Shown in pieces: positions 51,301 through 60,247 of a stretch of 64,000 bases of DNA. Within the stretch, counting starts at the first letter, position 1. Every line of letters starts with the position of its first letter. Location: positions 186,001 to 250,000 of the forward strand of contig NZ_JQMJ01000004.1 in the NCBI RefSeq assembly GCF_000744655.1, written 5' to 3'. This stretch comes from Streptacidiphilus rugosus AM-16. Its GTDB lineage: Bacteria > Actinomycetota > Actinomycetes > Streptomycetales > Streptomycetaceae. The notes under the pieces were generated by a model. It saw only the letters and a list, made by a program, of their open reading frames with translations, made no database searches and was not told the DNA's origin. A program made the position numbers and the translations under genes.

Positions 51301-51694
51301 GGTAGGAATGCTCCTGCGAGGTGGCCCGCCGGAGGATGTGAGCGCGCGTCAGTGACGTGACGCGGCTCAGCCGGCGAGCAGAAGATGAGGGAAGGCGTCT
51401 GGCGCGCGGTCGAGGGCACGCCGCATCGAGGCCGTAACCATGCTGGGCACCTCACTCTCATCGTCGGCCGGAGGCCACCATCGTGGCCCGGCTCACTCCT
51501 GCAAGATCTCCGCCATGCTATCCGCTGACCCGATGGGCGCAACCGATTTAATCGAGAGCGGCTCGAGCCCCGGTGGATCGGGTGGGCCGCGGTGCGACAC
51601 GCCTGTCAGCTTTCGGCGGACACGCGTGCCATCGCCGCCCGGACGTGGGCCAATGGACGGGTCAGCACGTCGCCGAACCGAGGAGCAACGGGTC
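51301..51694. other. 394-base intergenic region between divergent genes
   Basis: No convincing gene is present. The only notable element is the 11-bp palindrome CGATTTAATCG (51544-51554), the most A/T-rich spot of the region. It probably marks a promoter or operator for the RIO kinase or the gene at 51695. Confidence 0.4.
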
Positions 51695-52828
51695 ATGCCT
51701 GTCCCCCTGCCGGGAGCCGACCGAGTCGACCTGCGTCCGCCGGACCGGGCCGAGACCGTCGCCATCGTGCGCGGGCTGCGCGGCATGATCGCGCCGAGCG
51801 GTGAGCCGACGGAGCTTCAGCGCCTGCTGATCCGTGCCATCTCGCACTCCATGACCGGCTTCGACGTGGATCCCGACGCCGTCACGCCGCTCCCGCCCGA
51901 GGAGCTCGCCAGGAAGCTGGAGCGGCGCGACGCCGTCTTCCGCACGCGCATCCTGCAACTCGCGCTCATCGGCGAGCTCGTGGAACCCCAGCCGCCCGCG
52001 GAGGTGTGCTCCGCGATCGAGACCTTCGCGCTCGCCGCCGGCGTGGACGACGGCATGCGCCAGGTCGCCCGTGACCTGGCCGACGGCGCGCTCGGGCTGG
52101 CCCTGCACGACTTCGAACGCAACGGCTACACGGCCGACTGGAGTCCGGACAGCTGCCGCCAGCTCCACGCGACGGCGGCGCTCGCCGAGCCGTGGGACCA
52201 GGCCACCCACGATCCGGAGCTCGCCGCCCGCTGGGCCGAGCTCGCGCACTGCCCGCCGGGCTCCCTGGGCCGCGGCGTGCACCAGTTCTACGAGGCCCGC
52301 GGCTTCGTCACGCCGGGCCTGCCCGACAGTGCGCCGCCCTACCTCGCGCAGCACGACTGGGTGCACGTGGTGGCGGACTACGGGACGACGCTGGAGGCCG
52401 AGCTGGAGGTCTTCGGCCTGATCGCGCGGGGCATCCCCGACCCCCGCGGCTTCTCGATGCTGGCCATGGTCCTGGGCCTCTTCGAGACCGGCAGGATCGA
52501 ACGCGCGGCCGGCCTGTTCGAGGCGGACGCGGGCCATCTCTCCCGGGACCGGGACGGCATGGCCGTCCGGCTCGGCGACGCGATGCGCCGCGGCGCGGTC
52601 GCGGGCGTGGACCTGCTCGGTGTCGACTGGTTCGGCCTGTCCGCGCTCCCCGTCGACGACGCCCGCCGGGAGCTCGGCCTGCCGCCGAAGGACGGGGCGG
52701 CGACGGCGGCGGGCTCGGTCGGGCCCTGGGACAAGGGCGGCATCTCCCCGTTCCAGCAGAGGTCGGGCCGGGCGAAGGCCGAGGCCGAAGGCCGCCCGTA
52801 CCTCTCCTACGGCGCCGAGCTCGGCTGA
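51695..52828 (+). CDS. Protein with TerB-like region and Coq4-like zinc motif
   Basis: A 377-residue protein without membrane segments. Residues about 35-150 are helical and look like a TerB-type domain (RAISHSMTGFDVDPDAV, later AIETFALAAGVDDGMRQVAR). The next part contains GSLGRGVHQFYEARGF, then HDWVHVVADYGTTLEAELEVF. HD-x2-H-x11-E (H220, D221, H224, E236) is exactly the zinc motif of the Coq4 family. The C-terminal end (ISPFQQRSGRAKAEAEGRPY) is basic. GAGGAG 9 bases before the ATG fixes the start. The Coq4 link is inference. Confidence 0.75.
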   Translation: MPVPLPGADRVDLRPPDRAETVAIVRGLRGMIAPSGEPTELQRLLIRAISHSMTGFDVDPDAVTPLPPEELARKLERRDAVFRTRILQLALIGELVEPQPPAEVCSAIETFALAAGVDDGMRQVARDLADGALGLALHDFERNGYTADWSPDSCRQLHATAALAEPWDQATHDPELAARWAELAHCPPGSLGRGVHQFYEARGFVTPGLPDSAPPYLAQHDWVHVVADYGTTLEAELEVFGLIARGIPDPRGFSMLAMVLGLFETGRIERAAGLFEADAGHLSRDRDGMAVRLGDAMRRGAVAGVDLLGVDWFGLSALPVDDARRELGLPPKDGAATAAGSVGPWDKGGISPFQQRSGRAKAEAEGRPYLSYGAELG

Positions 52829-52852
52829 CGGGCGGGCCGGGACGGACCGGGC

Positions 52853-52979
52853 CCGTGCCGTGTCGGGACGTGCCGTGCCGTGCCGTGACGGGGGGCGCCG
52901 GGCCATGTCGTGCCGTGCCGTGCCGGGGCATGCCGAGCCGTGTGGGGGCATGCCGCCTCGGGCCATGGCGTGGCGAGCC
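52853..52979. repeat. Degenerate CGTGC/GTGCC pentamer repeats
   Basis: The 3' flank of the 51695 gene is filled with copies of CCGTG and GTGCC in short runs, with some changed to CATGCC. The array lies between two convergent genes. It may be a slipped-strand expansion; no coding frame uses it convincingly. Confidence 0.6.
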
Positions 52980-53014
52980 GGACCGCGCCGCGCCTCCGCG
53001 GACTGCGTCTCGGC

Positions 53015-53446
53015 CTAGCGGTGGAAACGCTCGACGTAGCGGCGCTGCCAGGGCGTCTCCACCGCGTGGGGCGAGTAGTGCGCGCGCACGTAGGCGACGG
53101 CCTCCGCCGCCGGGACGCCGTCCAGGACCGCGAGGCAGGCCAGGGTCGTCCCGGTGCGGCCCCGGCCGCCCGTGCAGGCGACCTCGACCCGCTCGTCGGC
53201 GGCGCGCCGCCAGGCGTCCAGGAACGCCGACCGGGCCTCGGCGCGGTCGGCGGGCAGCCGGAAGTCGGGCCAGCGCACCCAGCGCGACTCCCACGCGACG
53301 CAGGGCGCGTGACGACCCTGCAGATAGAGCGCGAAGGTCGGCAGCCGGCCGGGCGGCAACGGGTCCCGCAGTCCCCTCCCCCGGATCAGCCGTCCTGAGG
53401 GCAGGGCGAACAGCCCGGGCGTCGACGGTTCCCAGCGGTCGATCAT
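53015..53446 (-). CDS. Dual-specificity-type protein phosphatase
   Basis: A 143-residue phosphatase. The P-loop VACTGGRGRTGTTLAC fits C-x5-R (C91, R97). The general-acid aspartate is probably in WPDFRLP (about 60). Cysteine-based phosphatases of this size dephosphorylate proteins or lipids. It is followed by the HAD gene on the same strand with a 41-base gap. Confidence 0.85.
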   Translation of the reverse strand: MIDRWEPSTPGLFALPSGRLIRGRGLRDPLPPGRLPTFALYLQGRHAPCVAWESRWVRWPDFRLPADRAEARSAFLDAWRRAADERVEVACTGGRGRTGTTLACLAVLDGVPAAEAVAYVRAHYSPHAVETPWQRRYVERFHR

Positions 53447-53487
53447 CCGGCCAGCCTAGTGCCGGGCCCGCCGCGGCCGCGGACCGC

Positions 53488-54138
53488 TCACAGGTGGTCC
53501 AGCACCTGCTTCAGCTCGCCGATCAGCGCGGTGGCCCCCGCGGCGACGAGCCGGTCCGCGGGCATCAACGCGGTGTAGCCCAGCACGTCCATCCCGGCGG
53601 CGCGCGCGGCGAGGACGCCGTTGCGGCTGTCCTCCACGACGAGGCAGTCGGCCGGAGCAACGCCCATGGCCCGGGCGGCGTGCAGGAAGAGGTCCGGGGC
53701 CGGCTTGCCGACGCCCGCTACGTCCTCGGCGCTGAACACCAGGGAGGCGGGCAGGTGCCGGCGCAGCCCGGAGCGGTCCAGGGTGAGGTCGATCCAGGCG
53801 TGGTCGGACGAGGAGGCCACACAGTAGGGAAGCCGCCGCCGACCGAGCTCCGCCAGCAGGTCGCCGGCGCCGGGAGCGGCGTCGACTCCCTGCTGGAAGG
53901 CGGCGAAGACCCGGTCGTGGCAGCGGGCGGTGAAGTCCTCGGGCAGGGTGCCGCCGAAACGCTCGGCCACCACCGTGTGGACGTTGCGGCCCGCGTTGCC
54001 GAGGAAGTGCTGGAAGGACTCCTCGACCGTCGTCGGGTAGCCGAGCTCGGTGAGGTACCCGGAGAGCACGGTGTGGGCCTTGGTCTCGCTGTCGACCAGC
54101 GTCCCGTCGTTGTCGAAGATCACCATCTGGTACGTCAT
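53488..54138 (-). CDS. HAD-family hydrolase
   Basis: A 216-residue HAD enzyme of the beta-phosphoglucomutase/phosphatase subgroup. Motif I is VIFDNDGTLVDSE, motif II is CVASSSD, motif III is GKPAPDLFL and motif IV is VVEDSRNGVLAA. The helical cap lies between residues 18 and 85. Substrates are sugar phosphates or phosphonates. The ATG at 54138 starts MTYQMVIF; a longer start at 54153 is possible. Confidence 0.93.
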   Translation of the reverse strand: MTYQMVIFDNDGTLVDSETKAHTVLSGYLTELGYPTTVEESFQHFLGNAGRNVHTVVAERFGGTLPEDFTARCHDRVFAAFQQGVDAAPGAGDLLAELGRRRLPYCVASSSDHAWIDLTLDRSGLRRHLPASLVFSAEDVAGVGKPAPDLFLHAARAMGVAPADCLVVEDSRNGVLAARAAGMDVLGYTALMPADRLVAAGATALIGELKQVLDHL

Positions 54139-54248
54139 CCCGGCAGCGTACAAGCGGCCTCGACGTCCGAATCCGGGAGCCGAGGCCCGCCGGATATTCC
54201 AAGGCGCATGTCGTCGCTCATCTGCGATGATGCGCGCGGAGGAAACCC

Positions 54249-55496
54249 ATGCACCGTCTGTTCGCCCCTTACCGCTCCGTCTTCGCCATCCCCGGCAGCC
54301 GCGCGCTCTTCGTCGTCGCCTTCGTCGCCAGGATCCCGGCGACCGCCAAGGGCATGCTGCTGACCCTGCACATCGTCCTGGACCAGCACCGCGGCTACGG
54401 CGCGGCCGGTCTGGCCGCGATGGCGCTGACGCTCGGCTTCGCCCTCGGTTCGCCCGTCGCCGGGAAAATGGTCGACCGGCACGGGCTGCGGCCCGTGCTG
54501 CTGGTGACGGGCGCGGCCGAGGCGGTCTACTGGGTGGGCGCGCCCTTCCTCCCGTATGCCGCGCTGGTCGTCGCCACGTTCCTCGGCGGGATGCTGGCGG
54601 TGCCGGTCTTCCCGGTCATCCGGCAGGCCGTGGCCGCGCACGTGCCGGCACAGCAGCGGCGTCAGGCGTTCGCCCTGGACTCGATGCTCGTCGAGATGGC
54701 GTACATGATCGGCCCGGCCGTGGCGGTGCTCGCGGTGACGGGCATTCACACCGCGACGCCCTCGATGCTCGGTCTGAGCGGCCTCACCCTGGCCGCCGTC
54801 GCCGGGCTCTGGCCGCTCGGGCGTCTGCTCGGTCCCGGCAGCGCGGCCGCCGGCCGCACCGGCCGCGCGGGTGACGCGCGCCCGGAGAAGCTGCCGCGCG
54901 GGACCTGGCTCAACCCGGGGCTGGTCCTGATCCTCGCCGTCTGCATGTCGGCGAACCTGGTCCTGTCGGGCACCGAGGTCTCCGTGGTGGCCTCGCTCCG
55001 CTCGCACGGGGAGACCCAGTGGGCGGGCGTGACCATCATCGCCTGGTGCACCGCCTCCCTGATCGGCGGCTTCTGGCACGGCTCGACCGCCAGGCCGCGT
55101 CCGCTGCCGGTCCTGATGCTGCTGCTCGGTCTGCTGACCGTCCCGGTCGGCGTGCTCGGTGACCTGGGCTGGCAGTGGACATGTCTGGCGCTGATCCCGG
55201 CCGGCTTCGTCTGCGCCCCGACGGTCGCCTCGACCGCCGAGGCGATCAGCAGGGCCGTGCCCGAGTCGGCGCGCGGCCAGGCCATGGGGCTGCAGGCGGC
55301 GGCGCTGACGCTCGGCGGTTCGCTGGGCGCGCCGCTCGCGGGGTCCGTGATCGACAACGCCTCCCCGGTCTGGGGCTTCGTGGTGGCCGGCGCGATCGGC
55401 TCGGTCCTGGCCGGTCTCGCACTGGCCTACCGCCCGGCGCGAACGGTCCCCACCGCGACGGCGGAGGAGCCCGCCGTGCTCGCCGACGTGGCGTAG
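54249..55496 (+). CDS. MFS transporter
   Basis: A 415-residue membrane protein with about 12 hydrophobic segments. The loop between helices 2 and 3 has GKMVDRHGLRPVLLV, the MFS signature G-x3-D-R-x-G-R-x3. The start is the ATG at 54249, with GAGGAAACC upstream. It diverges from the HAD gene. A drug or sugar efflux role is usual for this type, but no substrate can be read. Confidence 0.92.
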   Translation: MHRLFAPYRSVFAIPGSRALFVVAFVARIPATAKGMLLTLHIVLDQHRGYGAAGLAAMALTLGFALGSPVAGKMVDRHGLRPVLLVTGAAEAVYWVGAPFLPYAALVVATFLGGMLAVPVFPVIRQAVAAHVPAQQRRQAFALDSMLVEMAYMIGPAVAVLAVTGIHTATPSMLGLSGLTLAAVAGLWPLGRLLGPGSAAAGRTGRAGDARPEKLPRGTWLNPGLVLILAVCMSANLVLSGTEVSVVASLRSHGETQWAGVTIIAWCTASLIGGFWHGSTARPRPLPVLMLLLGLLTVPVGVLGDLGWQWTCLALIPAGFVCAPTVASTAEAISRAVPESARGQAMGLQAAALTLGGSLGAPLAGSVIDNASPVWGFVVAGAIGSVLAGLALAYRPARTVPTATAEEPAVLADVA

Positions 55497-55603
55497 CCGC
55501 GTCGGCCGGTTGTGCCGGATGTCCGCCGGCGGGCCGTTGTCGGTGGGCCGGACTAGGGTCGGTGCCAGGACTCGGGTAGCGGCATCCGGCAGGGGGAACT
55601 GCG

Positions 55604-56056
55604 ATGGGCACCACCAGGAGCGGGGCGTACGAGGGTTTCTCGGCCGAGGAACGCGCCGCGATGAAGGGCCACGCCAAGGAGATGAAGGCCGCCGCGCGGC
55701 GCGCCTCGGCCGCCGAGAAGGCGGCGGAGGCGGAGCGGGACGTGCTGGAGAAGATCGCCGAGATGGAGGACGCGGACCGGGCGATCGCGGAGCGCGTGCA
55801 CGCGGTCGTCACGGCGAACGCGCCCACGCTCGCTCCGAAGCTCTGGTACGGGATGCCCGCCTACGCCCTGGACGGCAAGGTGGTCTGCTTCTTCCAGAGC
55901 GCGGAGAAGTTCAAGACGCGCTACTCGACTCTCGGCTTCAGCGATCTGGCGCGGCTGGACGACGGCTCCATGTGGGCGAACGCCTTCGCCCTGACCGAGG
56001 TCGACGCCGAGGTGGAGGCGCGTATCGCGGCGCTGGTGAAACAGGCGGTCAGCTGA
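55604..56056 (+). CDS. DUF1801-family protein
   Basis: A 150-residue protein. The N-terminal 50 residues are a charged coiled coil ([18 protein letters not shown]). The DUF1801 domain follows with [20 protein letters not shown] and [20 protein letters not shown]. Related Bacillus proteins are called Fra-type iron chaperones, but here that is not tested. It converges with the DNA ligase gene. Confidence 0.9.
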   Translation: MGTTRSGAYEGFSAEERAAMKGHAKEMKAAARRASAAEKAAEAERDVLEKIAEMEDADRAIAERVHAVVTANAPTLAPKLWYGMPAYALDGKVVCFFQSAEKFKTRYSTLGFSDLARLDDGSMWANAFALTEVDAEVEARIAALVKQAVS

Positions 56057-56073
56057 GCCGCGCGGTCCGGCGG

Positions 56074-57141
56074 TCAGCCCGCAGGGCGCAGGATGTCGGC
56101 GAGGTCGTAGCGCACCGGCTCGTCCAACTGGGCGTACGTGCAGCTGTCCGGCGTGCGGTCGGGCCGCCAGCGGCGGAACTGCGTGGTGTGCCGGAAGCGG
56201 TCCCCCTGCATGTGGTCGTAGGCCACCTCGCAGACGCGTTCGGGCCGGAGCGGCACCCAGGAGAGATCCTTCGTACCGGTCCATCGGCTCGTCGCGCCAG
56301 GCATGCGGGAGCTCGCCTGCGCGGCCTCGTCCGCCCAGTCGGCCCAGGGGTGGCCCTCCCCCGTCTCCATCCGCAGCGGCGCGAGCTCCTCGACGAGCTC
56401 CTCACGCCGCCGCATCGGGAACGAGGCGCAGACTCCGACGTGCTGCAGCCGGCCCTCGGCGTCGTGCAGGCCGAGCAGCAGCGAGCCCACCACGGGCCCG
56501 CTCTTGTGTTCGCGGTACCCGGCCAGCACGCAGTCGGCGGTGCGCTCGTGCTTGATCTTGAACATGCTGCGCTGGTCCGCCCCGTAGGGGGCGTCCAGCG
56601 GCTTGGCGACGACCCCGTCCAGTCCCGCCCCCTCGTACTGACTGAACCACTGCTGGGCCAGCTCCTGGTCGAGTGTCGCGGGCGCGAGGTGGACCGGCGG
56701 CGAGATGCCGGCAAGCGCCTGCTCCAGCGCGGCGCGGCGCTCGCGCTGGGGCACGTCCAGCAGGCTGCGGTCGCCCAGCGCCAGCAGGTCGAAGGCGACG
56801 AAGGAGGCGGGGGTCCGCTCGGACAGCAGCTTGACCCGGGAGGCCGCCGGGTGGATCCGCTCGGTGAGCGCGTCGAAGTCCAGACGGTCGTCGGCCACCA
56901 GGATGATCTCCCCGTCCACGACGCAGCGGGTGGGCAGCTGGTCCTCCAGCTCGCGCACCACCTCGGGGAAGTAGCGGGTCAGCGGCTTGCCGCTGCGGCT
57001 GCCGATCACCGTCTCCGGGCCGTCGCGGTGGACGATCGCACGGAAGCCGTCCCATTTGGCCTCGTAGAGCATGCCGGGCGGGATCTTGGCGACCGCCTTG
57101 GCCAGCATCGGCTTGACGGGCGGCATCACGGGCAGGTCCAT
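56074..57141 (-). CDS. ATP-dependent DNA ligase (LigC-like)
   Basis: A 355-residue ligase. The active-site motif I is YEAKWDGFRAI with the adenylated lysine K29. Further motifs are SRSGKPLTRYFPEV, VDGEIILV, VAFDLLALG, GLDGVVAKPLD and the OB-fold part MFKIKHERTADCVLAGY. The size matches LigC, an accessory ligase linked to non-homologous end joining or repair. It carries no Ku or polymerase domain and no ku gene is near. The ATG at 57141 is preferred because the recognisable sequence starts there. Confidence 0.92.
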   Translation of the reverse strand: MDLPVMPPVKPMLAKAVAKIPPGMLYEAKWDGFRAIVHRDGPETVIGSRSGKPLTRYFPEVVRELEDQLPTRCVVDGEIILVADDRLDFDALTERIHPAASRVKLLSERTPASFVAFDLLALGDRSLLDVPQRERRAALEQALAGISPPVHLAPATLDQELAQQWFSQYEGAGLDGVVAKPLDAPYGADQRSMFKIKHERTADCVLAGYREHKSGPVVGSLLLGLHDAEGRLQHVGVCASFPMRRREELVEELAPLRMETGEGHPWADWADEAAQASSRMPGATSRWTGTKDLSWVPLRPERVCEVAYDHMQGDRFRHTTQFRRWRPDRTPDSCTYAQLDEPVRYDLADILRPAG

Positions 57142-57214
57142 GTGCCGATTCTGCGGCGTCCGAGCGGCGTCCGCTCGACGGGCGCGGCGGTCCTGCTCGG
57201 GCCGTCGCCAGGGC

Positions 57215-57415
57215 CTACTGCATGTCCCAGGTGTTCGCGGGGGTGACGCGCGCGTCGGCGGGAGAGCGCTGCAGGCCACCGGTCGAGCTCGGGCCGGGCC
57301 GGTCGAGATGGTCGAACGCGAAGCCGAAACCGTAACCGGCGGCCACGGCGATCGCGGCCAGCACCGTGCCGACGACCACACGCGTGGTCCTGGTCGACCG
57401 CTTGAAAGTCCCCAT
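57215..57415 (-). CDS. Small single-pass membrane protein
   Basis: A 66-residue protein with basic start MGTFKRSTRTTR, one membrane helix (VVVGTVLAAIAVAAGYGFGFAF) and an outer tail that ends NTWDMQ. It is weakly conserved in type and has no domain. It is the gene before the DNA ligase on the same strand. Confidence 0.6.
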   Translation of the reverse strand: MGTFKRSTRTTRVVVGTVLAAIAVAAGYGFGFAFDHLDRPGPSSTGGLQRSPADARVTPANTWDMQ

Positions 57416-57568
57416 GGGCCTCAGTCTCCCCCGCCCGCCGTCGCGGACGACAGCCCTCCGCGGAACGCAACCGCCCTCACGACCCGCCACCGGGGGGACA
57501 CCCAGGAACGCGCACCCTGTCCGTTACGGATCATGTGAACTGACAGGTCGACAGCCGACCGGGGTGTC

Positions 57569-57583
57569 GGCCGTGAGACGGCC
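57569..57583 (-). terminator. Short hairpin after the LacI gene
   Basis: GGCCGT and ACGGCC around GAG form a small 6-bp stem 26 bases after the regulator stop. It is weak, but is the only terminator candidate at the end of the rha operon. Confidence 0.4.
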
Positions 57584-57608
57584 GGTCGCGCGCCGGCGAC
57601 GTCGACGG

Positions 57609-58631
57609 TCAGCGGTGGCTCGAGCGGCTGGAGGCGCGGACGACGAGTTCGGGCTGGTAGACGATCTGCTGGTGGGTGTGCTGGTCCGGGTCGGTGAGGG
57701 ATTCGGCGATGAGGAGTTGCGCCGACTTGTAGCCGATCTGGAAGGACGGCTGGCGGACGGACGTTATCGGGACCGCGGCCGCTCCCGCGAACTCGATGTC
57801 GTCGTAGCCGACCAGGGCCATGTCGTCGGGGACGCGGACGCCCATGGCGAAGAGCGCCTGGAGGACGCCGAGGGCGAGCAGGTCGTTGGCGCAGAAGACG
57901 GCGGTGGGGCGGCTCGGGAGTCCGAGGAGGCGTTGGCCGGCGTCCTTGCCGGCGGCGATGTCCAGACGTGGGGTCTCGACCATGGTGATCGCGTCCGGCG
58001 GCAGGCCCGCCTCGGTGGCGGCCTGGCGCGCGCCGTCCAGGCGGTTGGCGACCTGGTGGAGCGTGGTCGGGCCGCCGACGAAGGCGATCCTGGTGTGGCC
58101 CTGGTCGATGAGGTGCCGGGTGGCCATGGTCCCGCCGAGGACGTCGTCCACGGCGACGGAGCAGCCGTCGGCGATCGCGGCCCCGCGGTCGACCCAGACG
58201 ACGGGGACCCCGCCTCGGCGGAGCTTGGTCATGTCGGCGTTCACGCCGTCGATCGGGGAGAAGAGGACGCCGAGGACCTGCTGCTCCGCGAAGTGCGCCA
58301 GGTAGAGGTTCTCCTGGTTCTGGTCCTGACCGCTGTTGGAGAGCATGACGATCAGGTTGTGCTCGCGCGCGGCCTTCTCCGCTCCCCGGGCGACGTCGAC
58401 GAAGAAGGGGTTGCCCATGTCGAGGACGAGCAGCGCGAGGACGCGGCTGCGGCCGGCCCGCAGTTGCCGTGCGGACTCGCTCCGGACGTAGCCGAGGTGC
58501 GTGATCGCGGCCTCGACCCGGAAGCGGGTGTCCGCGGAGACGAGATCAGGTCGGTTGATCACGTTGGAGACCGTGCCGACGGACACTCCTGCATGTCGGG
58601 CGACGTCCTTGATGCCCACCGTGCGTGCCAC
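57609..58631 (-). CDS. LacI-family regulator of the rha operon
   Basis: A 340-residue repressor. The helix-turn-helix is IKDVARHAGVSVGTVSNVINRP, and the hinge ARQLRAGRSRV leads to a periplasmic-binding-like sugar domain. The C-terminal arginine/serine stretch ends it. The gene follows rhaM by 44 bases and is probably the last gene of the operon. It should sense rhamnose or a derivative. Its operators would lie upstream of rhaT, outside the window. Confidence 0.92.
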   Translation of the reverse strand: MARTVGIKDVARHAGVSVGTVSNVINRPDLVSADTRFRVEAAITHLGYVRSESARQLRAGRSRVLALLVLDMGNPFFVDVARGAEKAAREHNLIVMLSNSGQDQNQENLYLAHFAEQQVLGVLFSPIDGVNADMTKLRRGGVPVVWVDRGAAIADGCSVAVDDVLGGTMATRHLIDQGHTRIAFVGGPTTLHQVANRLDGARQAATEAGLPPDAITMVETPRLDIAAGKDAGQRLLGLPSRPTAVFCANDLLALGVLQALFAMGVRVPDDMALVGYDDIEFAGAAAVPITSVRQPSFQIGYKSAQLLIAESLTDPDQHTHQQIVYQPELVVRASSRSSHR

Positions 58632-58675
58632 GTCAGCGGGTTTCCTTCCGGGTGTGCGTCGGGTCGGGCGTCGGG

Positions 58676-58996
58676 TCAGGCAAGGTGGAAGACCTCGACG
58701 AGAGGACGCATCGCAGCGTCGGGGGGAGTTCCTTCCAGATCCTCGAAGAAGTCTGCCATGTCTGCCTGCCAGCGGTGATTGATCTCGGTGGCTTCCATGC
58801 CGGCACGGGCGGCTTCGAAGTCCTCGGTCTCCAGATAGCCGACGAGCAGGCCGTCCTCGCGCAGGAAGAGCGAGTAGTTGCCCCAGCCGGTGCGGCGCAG
58901 CGCCTCCTGCATCTCGGGCCAGACCTCGCGGTGACGCGCGCGGTACTCCCCTGTTCGGTCCTGGCGGACTTTCAGCAGAAAGCAGATGCGTTGCAC
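58676..58996 (-). CDS. rhaM: L-rhamnose mutarotase
   Basis: A 106-residue enzyme that interconverts the anomers of L-rhamnose. Family features are VQRICFLLKVR, REVWPEMQEALRRTGWGNYSL and RWQADMADFFED. The catalytic histidine and the tryptophans of the family (HREVWPEM) are in place. The GTG at 58996 is fixed by GGAGGAG 6 bases upstream. Its presence marks the transporter as rhamnose-type. Confidence 0.93.
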   Translation of the reverse strand: MQRICFLLKVRQDRTGEYRARHREVWPEMQEALRRTGWGNYSLFLREDGLLVGYLETEDFEAARAGMEATEINHRWQADMADFFEDLEGTPPDAAMRPLVEVFHLA

Positions 58997-59032
58997 GGGT
59001 GCTCCTCCGTCGATCCGACGTCGTCCGACGCT

Positions 59033-59059
59033 CCCGGCGGCCGGGGGGCGGCCGCCGGG
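59033..59059 (-). terminator. Strong hairpin between rhaS and rhaM
   Basis: A perfect 10-bp all-G/C stem (59033-59042 with 59050-59059) lies 17 bases after the rhaS stop and 36 bases before the rhaM start. It may partly terminate transcription or protect the rhaS 3' end, giving more binding protein than mutarotase and repressor. Confidence 0.6.
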
Positions 59060-59076
59060 AACCGTCTCTCCGGGTG

Positions 59077-60168
59077 TCAGAAGTTGAACTGGTCGATGTT
59101 GTTCTTGTCGAAGACGGTGGGGTTGCCGAGCAGCACGACCCCGTCCGCGCCGATGGTGAAGCTGCCGAGGTCCCCCGCCTTGAAGGTCTGACCCTCGGCC
59201 CCGGTGATCTGGCCGGAGGCGAGCGCGGTGGCGGTGTAGCCGGCGAGTTCGCCGAGCTTCGCCGGGTCCCACAGCTCGAACGCGGCGACCGTGCCGTCCT
59301 TGACGTAGGAGCGCATGTCGTTGGGGGTGCCCAGGCCGGTGAGCTGGACCTTGCCCTTGTACTGCGAGCCGGACAGGTACTGCGCGGCGGCCTTGATGCC
59401 GACGGTGGTCGGGGAGATGATCCCCTTCAGGTTCGGGTACTGCTGCAGCAGACCCTGGGTCTGCTGGAACGAGGTCTGCGCGTCGTCGTTGCCGTAGGCG
59501 ACGGTGACCAGCTTCATGTTCTTGTAGGCGGGCTTCTTCAGCTCGTCCTTCATGTAGCCGATCCAGGTGTTCTGGTTGGTGGCCGTCTGGGCGGCCGAGA
59601 GGATCGCGATGTCACCGGTGTAGCCGAGTTGCTTGGCGATCAGCTGGACCTCGCTGCGGCCCAGCGCCTCGGCGCTGGCCTGGGAGACGAAGACCTGGCG
59701 GCAGTCGGCGTTGGTGTCGGAGTCGTAGCTGACGACCTTGATGCCGTTGCTCATGGCCTGCTTGAGCGCGGTGCACAGGGCGCCGGGGTCCTGGGCGGAC
59801 ACCGCGATGGCCTTGACCTGCTGCTGGGTGAGGGTGTTGACGTAGGAGACCTGGCCGGCGGTGTCGGTGCCGCTGCTGGTGCCGACCTCCTTGTAGGTCT
59901 CGCCGAGCGCGTCCAGCGCCTTCTTGCCGCCGTTGTCGGCGATGGTGAAGTAGGGGTTGTTGACCTGCTTGGGCAGGAACGCGACGGTGAGGCCGGTCTT
60001 GGTCGCCGCGTTGGGGTTGGCGGTGCCGGCCGCGGCGGCGTGTCCGCCCGACGAGGCGTCCGTGGAGTTCTTGGTCGTGCCGCCGCAGGCCGCGACGGTG
60101 AGCGCGAGGGCGGCAGTCAGCGCGAGGGCGGCGGAGGCGCGGACGGAGCTTCTGGCGGTGACGGACAT
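59077..60168 (-). CDS. rhaS: Rhamnose ABC transporter substrate-binding lipoprotein
   Basis: A 363-residue binding protein with a signal peptide ending in VAAC (lipobox) at residue 28. The mature part is a type I periplasmic-binding fold (KTGLTVAFLPKQVNNPYFTI, later VVSYDSDTNADCRQVFVSQA). Its closest types are the rhamnose and autoinducer-2 binding proteins. The ATG at 60168 starts the signal peptide. It lies between permease and mutarotase genes in the operon. Confidence 0.93.
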   Translation of the reverse strand: MSVTARSSVRASAALALTAALALTVAACGGTTKNSTDASSGGHAAAAGTANPNAATKTGLTVAFLPKQVNNPYFTIADNGGKKALDALGETYKEVGTSSGTDTAGQVSYVNTLTQQQVKAIAVSAQDPGALCTALKQAMSNGIKVVSYDSDTNADCRQVFVSQASAEALGRSEVQLIAKQLGYTGDIAILSAAQTATNQNTWIGYMKDELKKPAYKNMKLVTVAYGNDDAQTSFQQTQGLLQQYPNLKGIISPTTVGIKAAAQYLSGSQYKGKVQLTGLGTPNDMRSYVKDGTVAAFELWDPAKLGELAGYTATALASGQITGAEGQTFKAGDLGSFTIGADGVVLLGNPTVFDKNNIDQFNF

Positions 60169-60247
60169 CTGACTTCCTTGTCTCAGGAGAGAGGCGCAGG
60201 GATGGACAGGCGGGAGGGTGGGGCGGTGCGGCAGGATCGGGGGCGGT

